NCBI GenBank assembly: GCA_904419725.1 | Contig: CAJFSP010000002.1 | Span: 65,305 to 129,304, forward strand | Reading direction: 5' to 3' | Source: Candidatus Heteroclostridium caecigallinarum | GTDB lineage: Bacteria; Bacillota; Clostridia; Christensenellales; CAG-314 | Length of the DNA: 64,000 nucleotides | Part shown: one piece after another, positions 16,389-24,956 of the stretch | Position numbering within the stretch: the stretch's first letter is position 1 | Layout of the letters: each line of letters starts with the position of its first letter | Notes under the pieces: model-generated | Databases searched by the model: none | Told to the model about the DNA's origin: nothing | The model's input: the letters and a program-made list of their open reading frames with translations, nothing else | Program-made: the position numbers and the translations under genes

Positions 16389-18272
16389 TTATTTTACCGA
16401 TTTCATCGGCAGGATTTTTTCATATTCTTCGACAGGCGCGTCTCTCAGGCACAGGTTGATAATTTGTCTGCCGATAGGATTGAGTTCCGCCGACATGAAT
16501 TGCAGCACTTCTTTCTTGAAGAAGTCGGTGAGGATTTTCGCGCCCTTGTCATAGGCTTCCAGACCGATTTCCGGCTGATATTCAGGACGGAGCAGCGAGT
16601 TCGGGATGTTGTTGCCGTCGACTTTGACTTCGTCCACGGTATAACCGAGAATCGGGCAGCGCGACGCGATGAGATATTCCTTTTCGAACTCGGCGCCGTT
16701 ACGCCTGGTTATGAATTCCCTCGTCAGCCATTCAGACATAAACGCCACTTTATAAGCGCCGACGTGCTGGTTAGGAATAAGTATGCACTTGGTGTTAGGA
16801 TAGTCCATAATCTGCTGCAACAGCAGGTTTGCCTGTTTGACTTTTTTGCCGGTAGCGAAAGGCCAGTAAGAGCCGACGCCCTCGCTGGAAAGACCGCCGC
16901 CTTCCGAAACAATGCTCGGGTTGTTGTAACCCCTAGGCGCCACCAGTCTCCACAGCCACGCCAGCGCCGGCGGCAAAACGTGGAACAGACCCGCTATGCC
17001 GTAAGTCGGGTTTTCCCTGGTGCAAGGCGGCATTCTGACGCCGAAACTTCTTACGCTGACTTCCACCGGGTCGTTGATGATGTTAGGCATCAGGTGTCTC
17101 GGGACAATGGCTCTCGGGTTGGAGCACGGCTTGCCGTTCGAGTCAAGCGTATGCTCCCAGATAAGGCAGGTCGCCCTCGGCACGCCGTCTATGTTGAGGA
17201 ACACGATAGGTTCCGACGGCTGTGTGCATATTTTTTCGAAATACGGGTCGTCGCCGTATCCATGTATGTTGTCGAAACGCAAAAACCAACCGTCTTCCGC
17301 GTCCTTGATGACAAGTTTTTTGCTGCCGTCCTGCATTTTAGGGTGGCACAGCGCCATGTCGTCGATTATCGGGAAGAGCGAGCAGGTGTCTTTGATGTCA
17401 AAATACAGCGCGTCGCCCGAAACGGTGTTGGTAGCCACGCACACTTTGCCGTTTGCGTCGCGGCGTATGTGTTCCAGCATTTCGCTCTTGCCGCCGCCGC
17501 TGGCGCCTTCGTGCATGATGACAATCTGGTTTTTGTAAGGCGAAACGGCTTTGACCGCCGAAGCGTGCGCCGTAATCCAGCCTTCGCTCTCGCCTATGTC
17601 GAGCAGCACGGCGTAAACGCCTTTTTTGGCGCTCGGCCCCATGTAAAGGTTGTAGGCGAAACATTCGTGCACGTCGGGTTTTCTGTTATGCACGACGATC
17701 TGCTTTCCGCCAAAGTGCGTGTGTCTGAACGGCGGAGCCAAAAAGATTATCGCCCTCGGTTTGAAAGTCTCGTTAATTTCGCTGACAGGCACGAAACTCT
17801 GCAAGTCAGCGACGCTCATTGCGAAAAACGCCGCGTTTTTAGGGGCGATGAGCAGCGACGGATAGCCGTACTCTTTGCCGCCCGACATGAACGGAATGAC
17901 TATGAGTTTCTGCCCGGCGAGCCAGTCGAAAGTGCGCTGGCGCAGTTCGTCGAACGGACGGCCGTACATGTCTTTGTATCTGATTTTATCGGTAGGAAAA
18001 TCGTCGCCTATCAGCATGCTGTTAGGGTCTCTGCGGCGCATGTAATCTTCAGGGAAGTTCACGCTGACGCCGTTTTTGCACCGTATCACTTCGGCTTCCA
18101 CCACGTTTTTGCCATTGACGTCGTACTCGACGGTAAAGACGTCTTTCCCGTCGTCGCCGAAGCACATTTCGTAAAGTTCTTCTTTGCTCGAAGGCATGGA
18201 AATTTCAGGGGATTTTTTGAAAATTTCTTTAATCCCGCTTTCCACTTCGAATAGTTTAAGTTTCTCGTTCAT
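16389..18272 (-). CDS. DUF4914 family P-loop protein with PEP-carboxykinase-like motifs
   Basis: 627 residues from the ATG at 18272 (GAGG upstream). I recognise the DUF4914 family, which has no assigned function. A Walker A loop HEGASGGGKSEM lies near residues 256-263. IIDDMALCHP (about 302-311) and DAEDGWFLRFDNIHGYGDD (about 324-342) resemble the DDEHGW...FNFEGG block of ATP-type PEP carboxykinase. Further on, CILIPNQHVGAYKVAFMSEW mimics the carboxykinase segment around its NTGWSGGPYGVG. These parallels suggest a PEPCK/HPr-kinase-fold phosphotransferase, by inference only. It is monocistronic, cytoplasmic, and has its own near-consensus promoter and terminator. Confidence 0.8.
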   Translation of the reverse strand: MNEKLKLFEVESGIKEIFKKSPEISMPSSKEELYEMCFGDDGKDVFTVEYDVNGKNVVEAEVIRCKNGVSVNFPEDYMRRRDPNSMLIGDDFPTDKIRYKDMYGRPFDELRQRTFDWLAGQKLIVIPFMSGGKEYGYPSLLIAPKNAAFFAMSVADLQSFVPVSEINETFKPRAIIFLAPPFRHTHFGGKQIVVHNRKPDVHECFAYNLYMGPSAKKGVYAVLLDIGESEGWITAHASAVKAVSPYKNQIVIMHEGASGGGKSEMLEHIRRDANGKVCVATNTVSGDALYFDIKDTCSLFPIIDDMALCHPKMQDGSKKLVIKDAEDGWFLRFDNIHGYGDDPYFEKICTQPSEPIVFLNIDGVPRATCLIWEHTLDSNGKPCSNPRAIVPRHLMPNIINDPVEVSVRSFGVRMPPCTRENPTYGIAGLFHVLPPALAWLWRLVAPRGYNNPSIVSEGGGLSSEGVGSYWPFATGKKVKQANLLLQQIMDYPNTKCILIPNQHVGAYKVAFMSEWLTREFITRRNGAEFEKEYLIASRCPILGYTVDEVKVDGNNIPNSLLRPEYQPEIGLEAYDKGAKILTDFFKKEVLQFMSAELNPIGRQIINLCLRDAPVEEYEKILPMKSVK

Positions 18273-18295
18273 AACAAACCTCATTGACATAGAAT

Positions 18296-18324
18296 ATTGT
18301 AACAAAAATGCGCGGGCAAGTCAA
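18296..18324 (-). promoter_or_regulatory. Promoter of the DUF4914 gene
   Basis: TTGACT (18319-18324), 17 bp, TACAAT (18296-18301); a short leader with GAGG leads to the ATG at 18272. Confidence 0.83.
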
Positions 18325-18342
18325 TTTATTTGGCGGCGGCGC

Positions 18343-19407
18343 TCACACCGAGGCGCAAAACCTCACCCAGCCGTAAACCGATTCGTCGTAGACCGATATT
18401 CCGCTCATGAAATTAAGTTTCAGGTAAATATCGTAAAAAAAGTTCGCAACCGACGTAATCACGCCCGTCGTTTCGGGCAGCGACGTGAAATACCCCACGC
18501 GCGCCCGCAGATATTCGTCGGTTATATTCTGAAGCCGGGCGCGGTAAGCGTTTTCGTCAATATCCCTGATGACCGTCAGAATTTTGGTGACGGCGGTATA
18601 GCAGCCGCAGTAGCGCATAATCGGGTCGTCGGAATTGACGCAGATATACTGCGCGAGATATTCCGCCTGAGCCTCGCTGAGCACCCCTTTGGCGTGCATG
18701 AGTTCGTGCGTCAAAAGCACGCACAGATTTCCCGCCGAAACGGCGGAGTCTATGTTAAGTTCGGCGAACAGCGGAAAATACACCCCGTCGAACCCCAGCG
18801 CGTTGAGTATGCCGGGCACAAAGGTGTATTTCGGCGTTACCGTAAAGTCATACAAAAAATCAAAATTCTGTTTTTCTATGGCGGCGAGCGCTTCTTGGGT
18901 GATTTTTTCGGCGTCATAGCCGTCAGGCAGTACAAGCGCCCTGTTTTCGCCGTCGAAATCAACATACATGGCGCTTTTATTGAATTCGCCGATGAGATAT
19001 TCGCTTGTTTTTTCGAGATTTTCCAGAGTGTATTCCGCCTGCGCGTATCCCAGTTTGTCATAGACCGACGTCTTGCGGTAATTTATGCCCAGCACAAAAG
19101 TATACCACACAAACACGGCGCAAAGGACGCAGACAACCCTTGTCCAGAAACGCTTCATCGAGCGGCGTCTGGCGTTCACCACTATTCTCCACACGAACAG
19201 TCCGGCAAAAACGGGCACCAACAGGATAAACACCGTCATGACGGAAAACGGAAAGAGCGAAAACACCCACCCCACAGTTACGTTGAGAAATTCGCTTATA
19301 AAGCCCAGCGCGTCGCCCGACGTCGGAAACAGCATGACCGCAAAAGCCAAAAACGTCAGGACGAAAAGGACTATGTACTTTATGTTTTTCCTTGCAAATA
19401 TCTTCAT
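18343..19407 (-). CDS. DUF3810-type membrane protein with HExxH motif
   Basis: 354 residues. Three hydrophobic helices occupy about 9-30, 43-72 and 88-107; the remaining two thirds are soluble. This part contains LLTHELMHAKG (HExxH) and, about 10 residues later, EAQAEYLAQY, a plausible third zinc ligand. This matches DUF3810, a family of putative membrane-bound zinc peptidases with no defined substrate. It begins 11 bases after the cyclophilin stop with no good Shine-Dalgarno, so translation is probably coupled. Likely third gene of the HD-cyclophilin-DUF3810 operon. Confidence 0.82.
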   Translation of the reverse strand: MKIFARKNIKYIVLFVLTFLAFAVMLFPTSGDALGFISEFLNVTVGWVFSLFPFSVMTVFILLVPVFAGLFVWRIVVNARRRSMKRFWTRVVCVLCAVFVWYTFVLGINYRKTSVYDKLGYAQAEYTLENLEKTSEYLIGEFNKSAMYVDFDGENRALVLPDGYDAEKITQEALAAIEKQNFDFLYDFTVTPKYTFVPGILNALGFDGVYFPLFAELNIDSAVSAGNLCVLLTHELMHAKGVLSEAQAEYLAQYICVNSDDPIMRYCGCYTAVTKILTVIRDIDENAYRARLQNITDEYLRARVGYFTSLPETTGVITSVANFFYDIYLKLNFMSGISVYDESVYGWVRFCASV

Positions 19408-19418
19408 CGCGCGGTAAA

Positions 19419-19940
19419 TCAGCCGATTTTTTCAGGTTCGGGATATGTGACGCCGAAAGTTTCGGCGGTTACGCTCCCGATACGCTGTGCTTGCAGCGGC
19501 CTGTCTGAAAAGTCCGTGCGGCACGAAGCGATTTCGTCCACGACGTCCATGCCCTCCACCACTTTGCCGAAAGCGGCGTAAGCGCCGTCGAGATGCGGGG
19601 CGTCCATATGCATTATGAAAAACTGGCTGCCCGCGCTGTCAGGCATCATAGAGCGCGCCATCGAAAGTACGCCCCTGGTGTGCCTGAGGTCGTTGGCGAA
19701 GCCGTTTTGGGCAAACTCGCCGTGTATCGAATATCCCGGGCCGCCCGTGCCTTTGCCGAGCGGGTCGCCGCCCTGAATCATAAAGCCCTTTATGACCCTG
19801 TGAAATACCAGCCCGTCGTAAAAGCCCTTGTTCACCAGCGACAGAAAATTGTTAACCGTGTTGGGCGCTTTGTCGGGATACAGTTCCGCCACGATTTTTT
19901 TGCCGCTATCCATGGTTATGGTTATTTTTGGATTTTTCAT
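19419..19940 (-). CDS. Cyclophilin-type peptidyl-prolyl cis-trans isomerase
   Basis: 173 residues covering the whole cyclophilin barrel: DKAPNTVNNFLSLV, the catalytic block FHRVIKGFMIQGGDP, GVLSMARS, SQFFIMHMDAPHLDG and FGKVVEGMDVVD. It has no signal peptide, so it is a cytoplasmic folding helper. CGGAG precedes the ATG. It lies 20 bases downstream of the HD gene in the same direction. Confidence 0.96.
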   Translation of the reverse strand: MKNPKITITMDSGKKIVAELYPDKAPNTVNNFLSLVNKGFYDGLVFHRVIKGFMIQGGDPLGKGTGGPGYSIHGEFAQNGFANDLRHTRGVLSMARSMMPDSAGSQFFIMHMDAPHLDGAYAAFGKVVEGMDVVDEIASCRTDFSDRPLQAQRIGSVTAETFGVTYPEPEKIG

Positions 19941-19960
19941 GTCGTTCTCCGTACTATATT

Positions 19961-20512
19961 TTACAGCCCTATTTCACCGGCTATTTTCTGCATGCCTTTA
20001 AGCGTTTCCGACACAAGTTCTTCCAGCGGCATGCCCAGCATTTCGGCGCCCTTTGAAATAATTTCCCTGTTGGCGCCCCTGGCGAAGTCTTTTTTCTTCC
20101 ATTTTTTAAGCACGCTTTCCGTCGTGACGGCGGCGAGTTTTTTGTCGGGCGTCACAAGGGCGCACGCCACGATGAGTCCCGTCAGTTCGTCCACGGCGAA
20201 CAGCACCTTTTCCATGTGTTCCGCCGGTTCGACGTCGCTGCATATTCCCCAACCGTGCGAGTTTATGGCGTGTATCTCGGCGTCGCTCACGCCGTAAGGT
20301 TTAAGAAGTTCTTCGGTGTGCCGCAGATGTTCTTCCGGATACATCTCATAATCGGCGTCGTGCAGCATGCCGATGTTTCCCCAATAATCTTCGTCGGCGC
20401 CGCAGAGCGACGCGAAGTGTCTCATTGCGCCTTCCACGGCGAGACCGTGGTTGACGAGATTTTTGCTCTTTGTGTATCTGGTAAGAATTTCATACGCTTG
20501 TTCTCTTTGCAT
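19961..20512 (-). CDS. HD-domain protein (predicted metal-dependent phosphohydrolase)
   Basis: 183 residues. Ligand pattern of an HD domain: H22 (NHGLAVE), H51-D52 (GMLHDADYE), then H62/H65 and H81/H86 (HAINSHGWG). The C-terminal third is helical and resembles stand-alone bacterial HD proteins of the uncharacterised COG2316-like type. The substrate is probably a nucleotide or other phosphoester but cannot be told. GAGGTG lies 5 bases before the ATG. First gene of a three-gene unit. Confidence 0.85.
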   Translation of the reverse strand: MQREQAYEILTRYTKSKNLVNHGLAVEGAMRHFASLCGADEDYWGNIGMLHDADYEMYPEEHLRHTEELLKPYGVSDAEIHAINSHGWGICSDVEPAEHMEKVLFAVDELTGLIVACALVTPDKKLAAVTTESVLKKWKKKDFARGANREIISKGAEMLGMPLEELVSETLKGMQKIAGEIGL

Positions 20513-20530
20513 AATTTCACCTCTTTACAC

Positions 20531-20559
20531 AGGATAGCACCTGCCGCCGCGACAGTCAA
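20531..20559 (-). promoter_or_regulatory. Promoter of the HD-cyclophilin-DUF3810 operon
   Basis: TTGACT (20554-20559), 17 bp, TATCCT (20531-20536), with only about 12 nt of leader before the ribosome binding site. Confidence 0.75.
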
Positions 20560-20579
20560 TGCTTTGGCCGCGGCGGCGC

Positions 20580-20604
20580 AAAAAAAGCGGCGCGAATGCG
20601 CCGC
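20580..20604 (-). terminator. Terminator of the NhaC-family gene
   Basis: GCGGCGC-GAAT-GCGCCGC followed on the minus strand by seven T, 15 bases after the stop codon. Confidence 0.87.
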
Positions 20605-20618
20605 CCGAAAAACAACGT

Positions 20619-22268
20619 TTATTTTTTCTCCGCCGTGTCCGGCACTTGCGCCGCGGCCTTTTTCTTTCTTTCGTAAATTCTGATGCCGAAAACCGCGCCG
20701 CACAATCCGAGCGCCGCCACCAGCCATGATATCGCCAGACTGAGTCCGTATCCGAGGCTTGCCGTAAGACCCGCCACCAGGAATGTCACGATGCATATAG
20801 AGCCGATAAGCATAACGTAAGGCAACTGCGTGGAAACGTGCTGCAAATGGTCGCACTGTGCGCCCGTGGACGCCATAATCGTCGTGTCGGAAATAGGCGA
20901 AGCGTGGTCTCCAAGCACCGCGCCCGCCGCCGCCGCGGCGATGCAGATTATAAGCAGAGTAGTCGCTTCGCCGCCGTCCTGCAAACCGAAAATGCCTTCA
21001 GACAGCGGAATGAGTATCGCCATGGTGCCCCAGCTGGTGCCTGTGGCGAAACCGATAAACGCGCCGAGTATAAACAGCACGACAGGCATGAACATCAGGA
21101 AAGACGACCCTTCGAGCAGCACCGCTATATTGCCGCCGAGGTTGAGTTCGTTGCGGCATATTCCGCCGAGAGCCCACGCCAGCGCCAGGATGCAAATCGC
21201 CGGCACCATCGACTTAAAGCCCTGGACAAGACTGTCCATAAAATCGCGCGGCCCTATTATCTTTCTCGGCAGATACATGATTGCCGTGCACAGCAAAGCC
21301 GCCAGAGCGCCGTAGTTGAGCGCCGTAGGAGCGTCGCAGTTGGTGAACGCCGTCAGAAAATCGACGCCGCTGAAACCGCCGCCCGTATAAACCATGCCCA
21401 GCACCGAACATATAATCAGCACTATGATCGGCACAATCAAATCCCACACGGTGCCCTTGGCGCCGGCCTCGATTGGAGCCTCGGCCGATTTCGCCTGAAT
21501 ATCGCCGAGTTCGCCGGTTTGTTCGGCAAGATCCTCGGCCTCTTTCATCGGGCCGAAATCCACGCGCATAAGCGCCATAACCACCAAAAAGATTATGGTC
21601 AGCAGCGCGTAAAAGTTAAACGGAATGGTCTGCAAAAACACGGTGAAGGCGTCGTTGACGCTCATCGAACTGGTGACCGCCGCACCCCAGCTGGAAACGG
21701 GGGCTATAATGCACACAGGCGCCGCCGTGGCGTCTATTATGTAAGAGAGTTTCGCTCTCGACACCTTGTGCTTGTCGGTAATCGGTCTCATGACCGTACC
21801 CACCGTCAGACAGTTGAAATAGTCGTCGATGAATATAATAACGCCCAGCGCGCTGGTAGCCAGCAGCGCCGCTCTTTTGCTCTTGATTTTGCTCGAAGCC
21901 CATTCGCCGTAAGCGCGCGAACCGCCCGCTTTTGTGACGAGAGCGACCAGCATGCCTAAAAGAACCAGAAACAGCAGAATGCCCGCGTTGTAAGGGTCTG
22001 CCACACCGTCGATAATCTTGCCGAGAGAAGTTTCGACCATCCCCATTATGTCGAAATTCCACTCAAACGACGTGTGACCAGCTCCCGTCTGGAAAAAGCC
22101 CTGAACTACGGCGGCTTCCCCTTCGCCGACGACCGTTGAACCGCCTGAAAGCACAAACAGGATTGCGCCCACCACCACGCCGATAAACAGCGACGAATAC
22201 ACTTCTTTGGTGATGAGCGCCAGACCGATGGCTATTATCGGCGGCAGCAGTACCAAAACCTGTACCAT
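20619..22268 (-). CDS. Na+/H+ antiporter, NhaC family
   Basis: 549 residues with about a dozen hydrophobic segments. Distinctive NhaC-family blocks: LLPPIIAIGLALITKEVYSSLFIGVVVGA at the N-terminus, IIFIDDYFNCLTVGTVMRPITD with the buried acidic pair, and GDHASPISDTTIMASTGAQCDHLQHVSTQLPY near the C-terminus. The family exchanges Na+ for H+, or in some members malate and lactate, so the exact solutes are open. GGAGG precedes the ATG. Divergent from the aldo/keto reductase. Confidence 0.92.
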   Translation of the reverse strand: MVQVLVLLPPIIAIGLALITKEVYSSLFIGVVVGAILFVLSGGSTVVGEGEAAVVQGFFQTGAGHTSFEWNFDIMGMVETSLGKIIDGVADPYNAGILLFLVLLGMLVALVTKAGGSRAYGEWASSKIKSKRAALLATSALGVIIFIDDYFNCLTVGTVMRPITDKHKVSRAKLSYIIDATAAPVCIIAPVSSWGAAVTSSMSVNDAFTVFLQTIPFNFYALLTIIFLVVMALMRVDFGPMKEAEDLAEQTGELGDIQAKSAEAPIEAGAKGTVWDLIVPIIVLIICSVLGMVYTGGGFSGVDFLTAFTNCDAPTALNYGALAALLCTAIMYLPRKIIGPRDFMDSLVQGFKSMVPAICILALAWALGGICRNELNLGGNIAVLLEGSSFLMFMPVVLFILGAFIGFATGTSWGTMAILIPLSEGIFGLQDGGEATTLLIICIAAAAAGAVLGDHASPISDTTIMASTGAQCDHLQHVSTQLPYVMLIGSICIVTFLVAGLTASLGYGLSLAISWLVAALGLCGAVFGIRIYERKKKAAAQVPDTAEKK

Positions 22269-22308
22269 AAATAAACATCCTCCGCGATATTATTGCTAAT
22301 ACTTTTTT

Positions 22309-22337
22309 AGGATATAAAAATTTCACGCCGCTGTCAA
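22309..22337 (-). promoter_or_regulatory. Promoter of the NhaC-family gene
   Basis: TTGACA (22332-22337), 17 bp, TATCCT (22309-22314). Confidence 0.73.
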
Positions 22338-22373
22338 TAGCGTATCAAAAATTTTGGCGCGTTTTGAAAAATT

Positions 22374-22403
22374 TTGTCTTACGGCGCCTTTTCATGTTAT
22401 AAT
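22374..22403 (+). promoter_or_regulatory. Promoter of the aldo/keto reductase gene
   Basis: TTGTCT (22374-22379), 18 bp, TATAAT (22398-22403) preceded by TGT, an extended -10. Confidence 0.75.
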
Positions 22404-22420
22404 TCCGCAAAGAGGTTATT

Positions 22421-23434
22421 ATGAAAAAAATCACACTCGGCAAAACAGGCATCATCACAAACAACGTCGGTTTCGGCGGAATCCCGTTGCAGCGTCTGAC
22501 CCGCGGGGAAGCCGCCGCCGTCGTCCGGCACATGATTGAAAAAGGCGTCAATTATTTCGACAGCGCCAGGGGCTACACCGTGTCGGAAAGTTATATAGGC
22601 GACGCCGTCAGGGATTTTGACAGAAAGTCGCTCATACTGGCTTCAAAAGCCCCTCAGGTGACTTACGACGGCTTTTCCGAACAGGTCGCCCTTTCGCTCG
22701 CAGCGTTCGGCACCGATTACATCGACCTGTATCAGCTGCACAACGTCAAAAGCAAAGCCGACATCGACACGGCATTCTCACGCGGCGGCGCGTACTCCGC
22801 TTTCACGGAACTGCGCGAACAGGGCAAAGTACTGCACTTCGGCATAACGGCGCACAAGCGCGAAGTTCTGGACTATGCCATGGAAAAATACGGCGACAAA
22901 ATTGAAACGATAATGTTTCCGTACAACATCGTGGAAAACCAGGGCGTGGAAACTTTCCGCGCCGCCAAACGGCTGAACATCGCCACCATCGCCATGAAAC
23001 CGCTGGGCGGCGGCAACATCACGGACGCCACGCTGGCAATGAAATACGCGCTTCAAAACGATTTTATCGACATCGCCATTCCCGGCATAGGCTCCGCCGG
23101 AGAGGGCGAACAGGACATTTCTTTCGACGACGTCCCCCTCACAGGTGAACAGCTGCGCATGTGCGACGAAATACGCCGGCGGCTCGGCGACAACTTTTGC
23201 AGGCGCTGCTCTTACTGCGCGCCATGCACGGCGGGCATCGACATACCGGGCGTGTTCACTCTGCAAAACTATCTCGACAACTACGACCTCGCGGACTGGG
23301 CAAAAGCCAGATACGCCGCCCAGAGCAAAAAGGCGGGCGACTGCGTGAAATGCGGTCTTTGCGAAACGCGCTGCCCTTACGGTCTGGACATAATGGCGCG
23401 CATGGAAAAAATAAAACAGATTTTCGGCGAATGA
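22421..23434 (+). CDS. Aldo/keto reductase with C-terminal [4Fe-4S] ferredoxin-like domain
   Basis: 337 residues. Residues 1-250 form the AKR barrel: FGGIPLQRL, YFDSARGY (Asp and Tyr of the active site), LASKAPQ (Lys), LYQLHNV (His). The last 80 residues carry CRRCSYCAPC and CVKCGLCETRCPY, two Cys clusters typical of the ferredoxin-fused AKRs common in anaerobes. It is likely an NAD(P)H- or ferredoxin-linked reductase of a small carbonyl compound. AAAGAGG precedes the ATG. It ends at a 15-bp terminator stem. Confidence 0.93.
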   Translation: MKKITLGKTGIITNNVGFGGIPLQRLTRGEAAAVVRHMIEKGVNYFDSARGYTVSESYIGDAVRDFDRKSLILASKAPQVTYDGFSEQVALSLAAFGTDYIDLYQLHNVKSKADIDTAFSRGGAYSAFTELREQGKVLHFGITAHKREVLDYAMEKYGDKIETIMFPYNIVENQGVETFRAAKRLNIATIAMKPLGGGNITDATLAMKYALQNDFIDIAIPGIGSAGEGEQDISFDDVPLTGEQLRMCDEIRRRLGDNFCRRCSYCAPCTAGIDIPGVFTLQNYLDNYDLADWAKARYAAQSKKAGDCVKCGLCETRCPYGLDIMARMEKIKQIFGE

Positions 23435-23442
23435 CGCCACAC

Positions 23443-23483
23443 GACAAGAGAGACGGCAAAAGCCGTCTCTCTTGTCTCTTTTT
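23443..23483 (+). terminator. Terminator of the aldo/keto reductase gene
   Basis: A perfect 15-bp stem GACAAGAGAGACGGC / GCCGTCTCTCTTGTC with an AAAA loop, followed by TCTTTTTG. Confidence 0.93.
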
Positions 23484-23504
23484 GTGTATATGTGTGTATT
23501 TACC

Positions 23505-24209
23505 TCAGTTGGCTTTAGCCAACGCGGTATCGCCGTATCGGGCCAAAAAGGCGTCTATAATGACTTTCTGCCCTTTTTCGTTCGGGTGTATGCCGTCGGC
23601 GCACATCAGGTCGCGGAAACTGTCGCTTTGCAGAAACTCCTGCCTGACGTCCACAAACTCGCAGCCGTTTTCAAGAGCGATTTTCGTGACGGCGTTTGAG
23701 TAAATTTCCTGATACCTGTAAATTCTCGACACGTCGCCCAAAAAGCTCATGATACTGTCTTTCCGCTGTTCGTCGCCCCTGGATATCCAATCCAGATATC
23801 TTTCGGCGTCCAGCGGCGGAAGACTCATCATAATCACCCTTATGCCCTTCGATTGAAGCTGCCAAACCACGGTGCGCAGTTTTTGCTGAAAATCCACCAG
23901 CCCCGTTCTGGAACGGTGGACGGCAAACGGGCTGGCAGCCACGTCGCCCCAGGCAAAGTCGCTGTCGTTTCCGCCGTATTCCAGCACGGCCACGTCCACA
24001 TCGCTTCCCGCCAGCAAAAAGTCGTTGACTATGCGCTGCCCCTTTGTTATTTCGCAGCCGAAACGCGATTTGTTGATTATGGACACGCCGAAAGCGTTTT
24101 CTACGCGCTCCCAGTCGAGCGCCTTGGAAAAACAATATCTGTTGTTGTCGTCCAGCACAACGCCTTTGAGAATGGAGTCGCCGAACAGCGCCACTTTTTT
24201 GATTTTCAT
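23505..24209 (-). CDS. SGNH/GDSL-family hydrolase
   Basis: 234 residues without a signal peptide. Block I is FGDSILKG (nucleophile Ser), block III is GGND, and block V is ADGIHPNEKGQ with the catalytic Asp and His. The family includes esterases, lipases and carbohydrate deacetylases; a cytoplasmic member like this probably removes an acyl group from a small molecule. GATGAGG precedes the ATG. Its promoter overlaps a 21-bp dyad and faces the DUF1836 gene. Confidence 0.9.
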   Translation of the reverse strand: MKIKKVALFGDSILKGVVLDDNNRYCFSKALDWERVENAFGVSIINKSRFGCEITKGQRIVNDFLLAGSDVDVAVLEYGGNDSDFAWGDVAASPFAVHRSRTGLVDFQQKLRTVVWQLQSKGIRVIMMSLPPLDAERYLDWISRGDEQRKDSIMSFLGDVSRIYRYQEIYSNAVTKIALENGCEFVDVRQEFLQSDSFRDLMCADGIHPNEKGQKVIIDAFLARYGDTALAKAN

Positions 24210-24235
24210 AATCGCCTCATCTAGTTTCTAAAACC

Positions 24236-24264
24236 ATATTACATTGACATTATTAGTATGTCAA
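24236..24264 (-). promoter_or_regulatory. Promoter of the SGNH hydrolase gene with overlapping dyad
   Basis: TTGACA (24259-24264), 17 bp, TAATAT (24236-24241). The inverted repeat TTGACAT-7-ATGTCAA (24244-24264) covers the -35 and spacer, a likely repressor site. Confidence 0.78.
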
Positions 24265-24282
24265 GTGTTTTTTATTAAAAAG

Positions 24283-24311
24283 TTGATATATTTTCCGATT
24301 CGTGGTATAGT
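24283..24311 (+). promoter_or_regulatory. Promoter giving a probable leaderless DUF1836 mRNA
   Basis: TTGATA (24283-24288), 17 bp, TATAGT (24306-24311), then TTTCGC and the ATG at 24318. Confidence 0.78.
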
Positions 24312-24317
24312 TTTCGC

Positions 24318-24926
24318 ATGGAAGAAAATATTTTCGACAAAAAACTCTCGGAGTTTGAAAAAAAACTGCAGACCTTTCATATGCCGCGGTACCGCGAACT
24401 GCCGGATATCGACCTGTATATGGACCAGGTCATCAGTTACGTCAACAAATATCTCAATATTTTCAGCGAAGCGGAAGAAAACGTAATCACCCCGTCCATG
24501 ATAAACAACTATGTCAAGCACGGCATACTTCCGCCGCCGAACGGCAAAAAATACAGCCGCGTGCATCTGGCTTACATCTGCGCCGTGTTTTTCCTGAAAC
24601 AGGTGCTGAAAATGGACGAAATAAAAAACATCATCACCCACCAGGTCAAATGCAGCAACGAATTCAAGGCATACACCTATCTCTGCCAGGAACTCGAAGA
24701 CGCGTTCAAACACTGCTGCCTTCTGACCAAAAATACCGAGGAAACGATAAAATCCCCCGCCGACCAGACGAAATTCGCCTTAAAAAGCTGCACGCTTTCG
24801 ATAGCCAATCTCATTTACGCGCAAAAGGTCATAGCGTTGCAGGCGGAAGCCGACAGAGAAGAACTTGAAAACGAAAACAAAGAGCGCGAAAAGAAAGACA
24901 AAAAAGACAAAAACAAAAAGCAATAA
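24318..24926 (+). CDS. DUF1836 family protein with MerR-like winged helix
   Basis: 202 residues matching DUF1836: MPRYRELPDIDLYMDQVISYVN, then ITPSMINNYVKHGILPPP and KKYSRVHLAYICAVFFLKQVL, an arrangement like a MerR-type DNA-binding domain (helix-turn-helix plus YSR wing, about residues 55-100). The C-terminus is an acidic/lysine-rich tail. Function is unproven; DNA binding is my inference. It is divergent from the SGNH hydrolase gene, whose promoter carries a dyad, so it may regulate that gene or itself. No Shine-Dalgarno; the ATG lies 6 bases after the -10 box. Confidence 0.83.
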   Translation: MEENIFDKKLSEFEKKLQTFHMPRYRELPDIDLYMDQVISYVNKYLNIFSEAEENVITPSMINNYVKHGILPPPNGKKYSRVHLAYICAVFFLKQVLKMDEIKNIITHQVKCSNEFKAYTYLCQELEDAFKHCCLLTKNTEETIKSPADQTKFALKSCTLSIANLIYAQKVIALQAEADREELENENKEREKKDKKDKNKKQ

Positions 24927-24952
24927 AAAAGACCGGCAAGCCGGTCTTTTTT
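24925..24952. terminator. Bidirectional terminator between DUF1836 and small membrane protein genes
   Basis: AAAAAAGACCGG-CAAG-CCGGTCTTTTTT, a 12-bp perfect stem between convergent genes. Confidence 0.93.
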
Positions 24953-24956
24953 ATTG

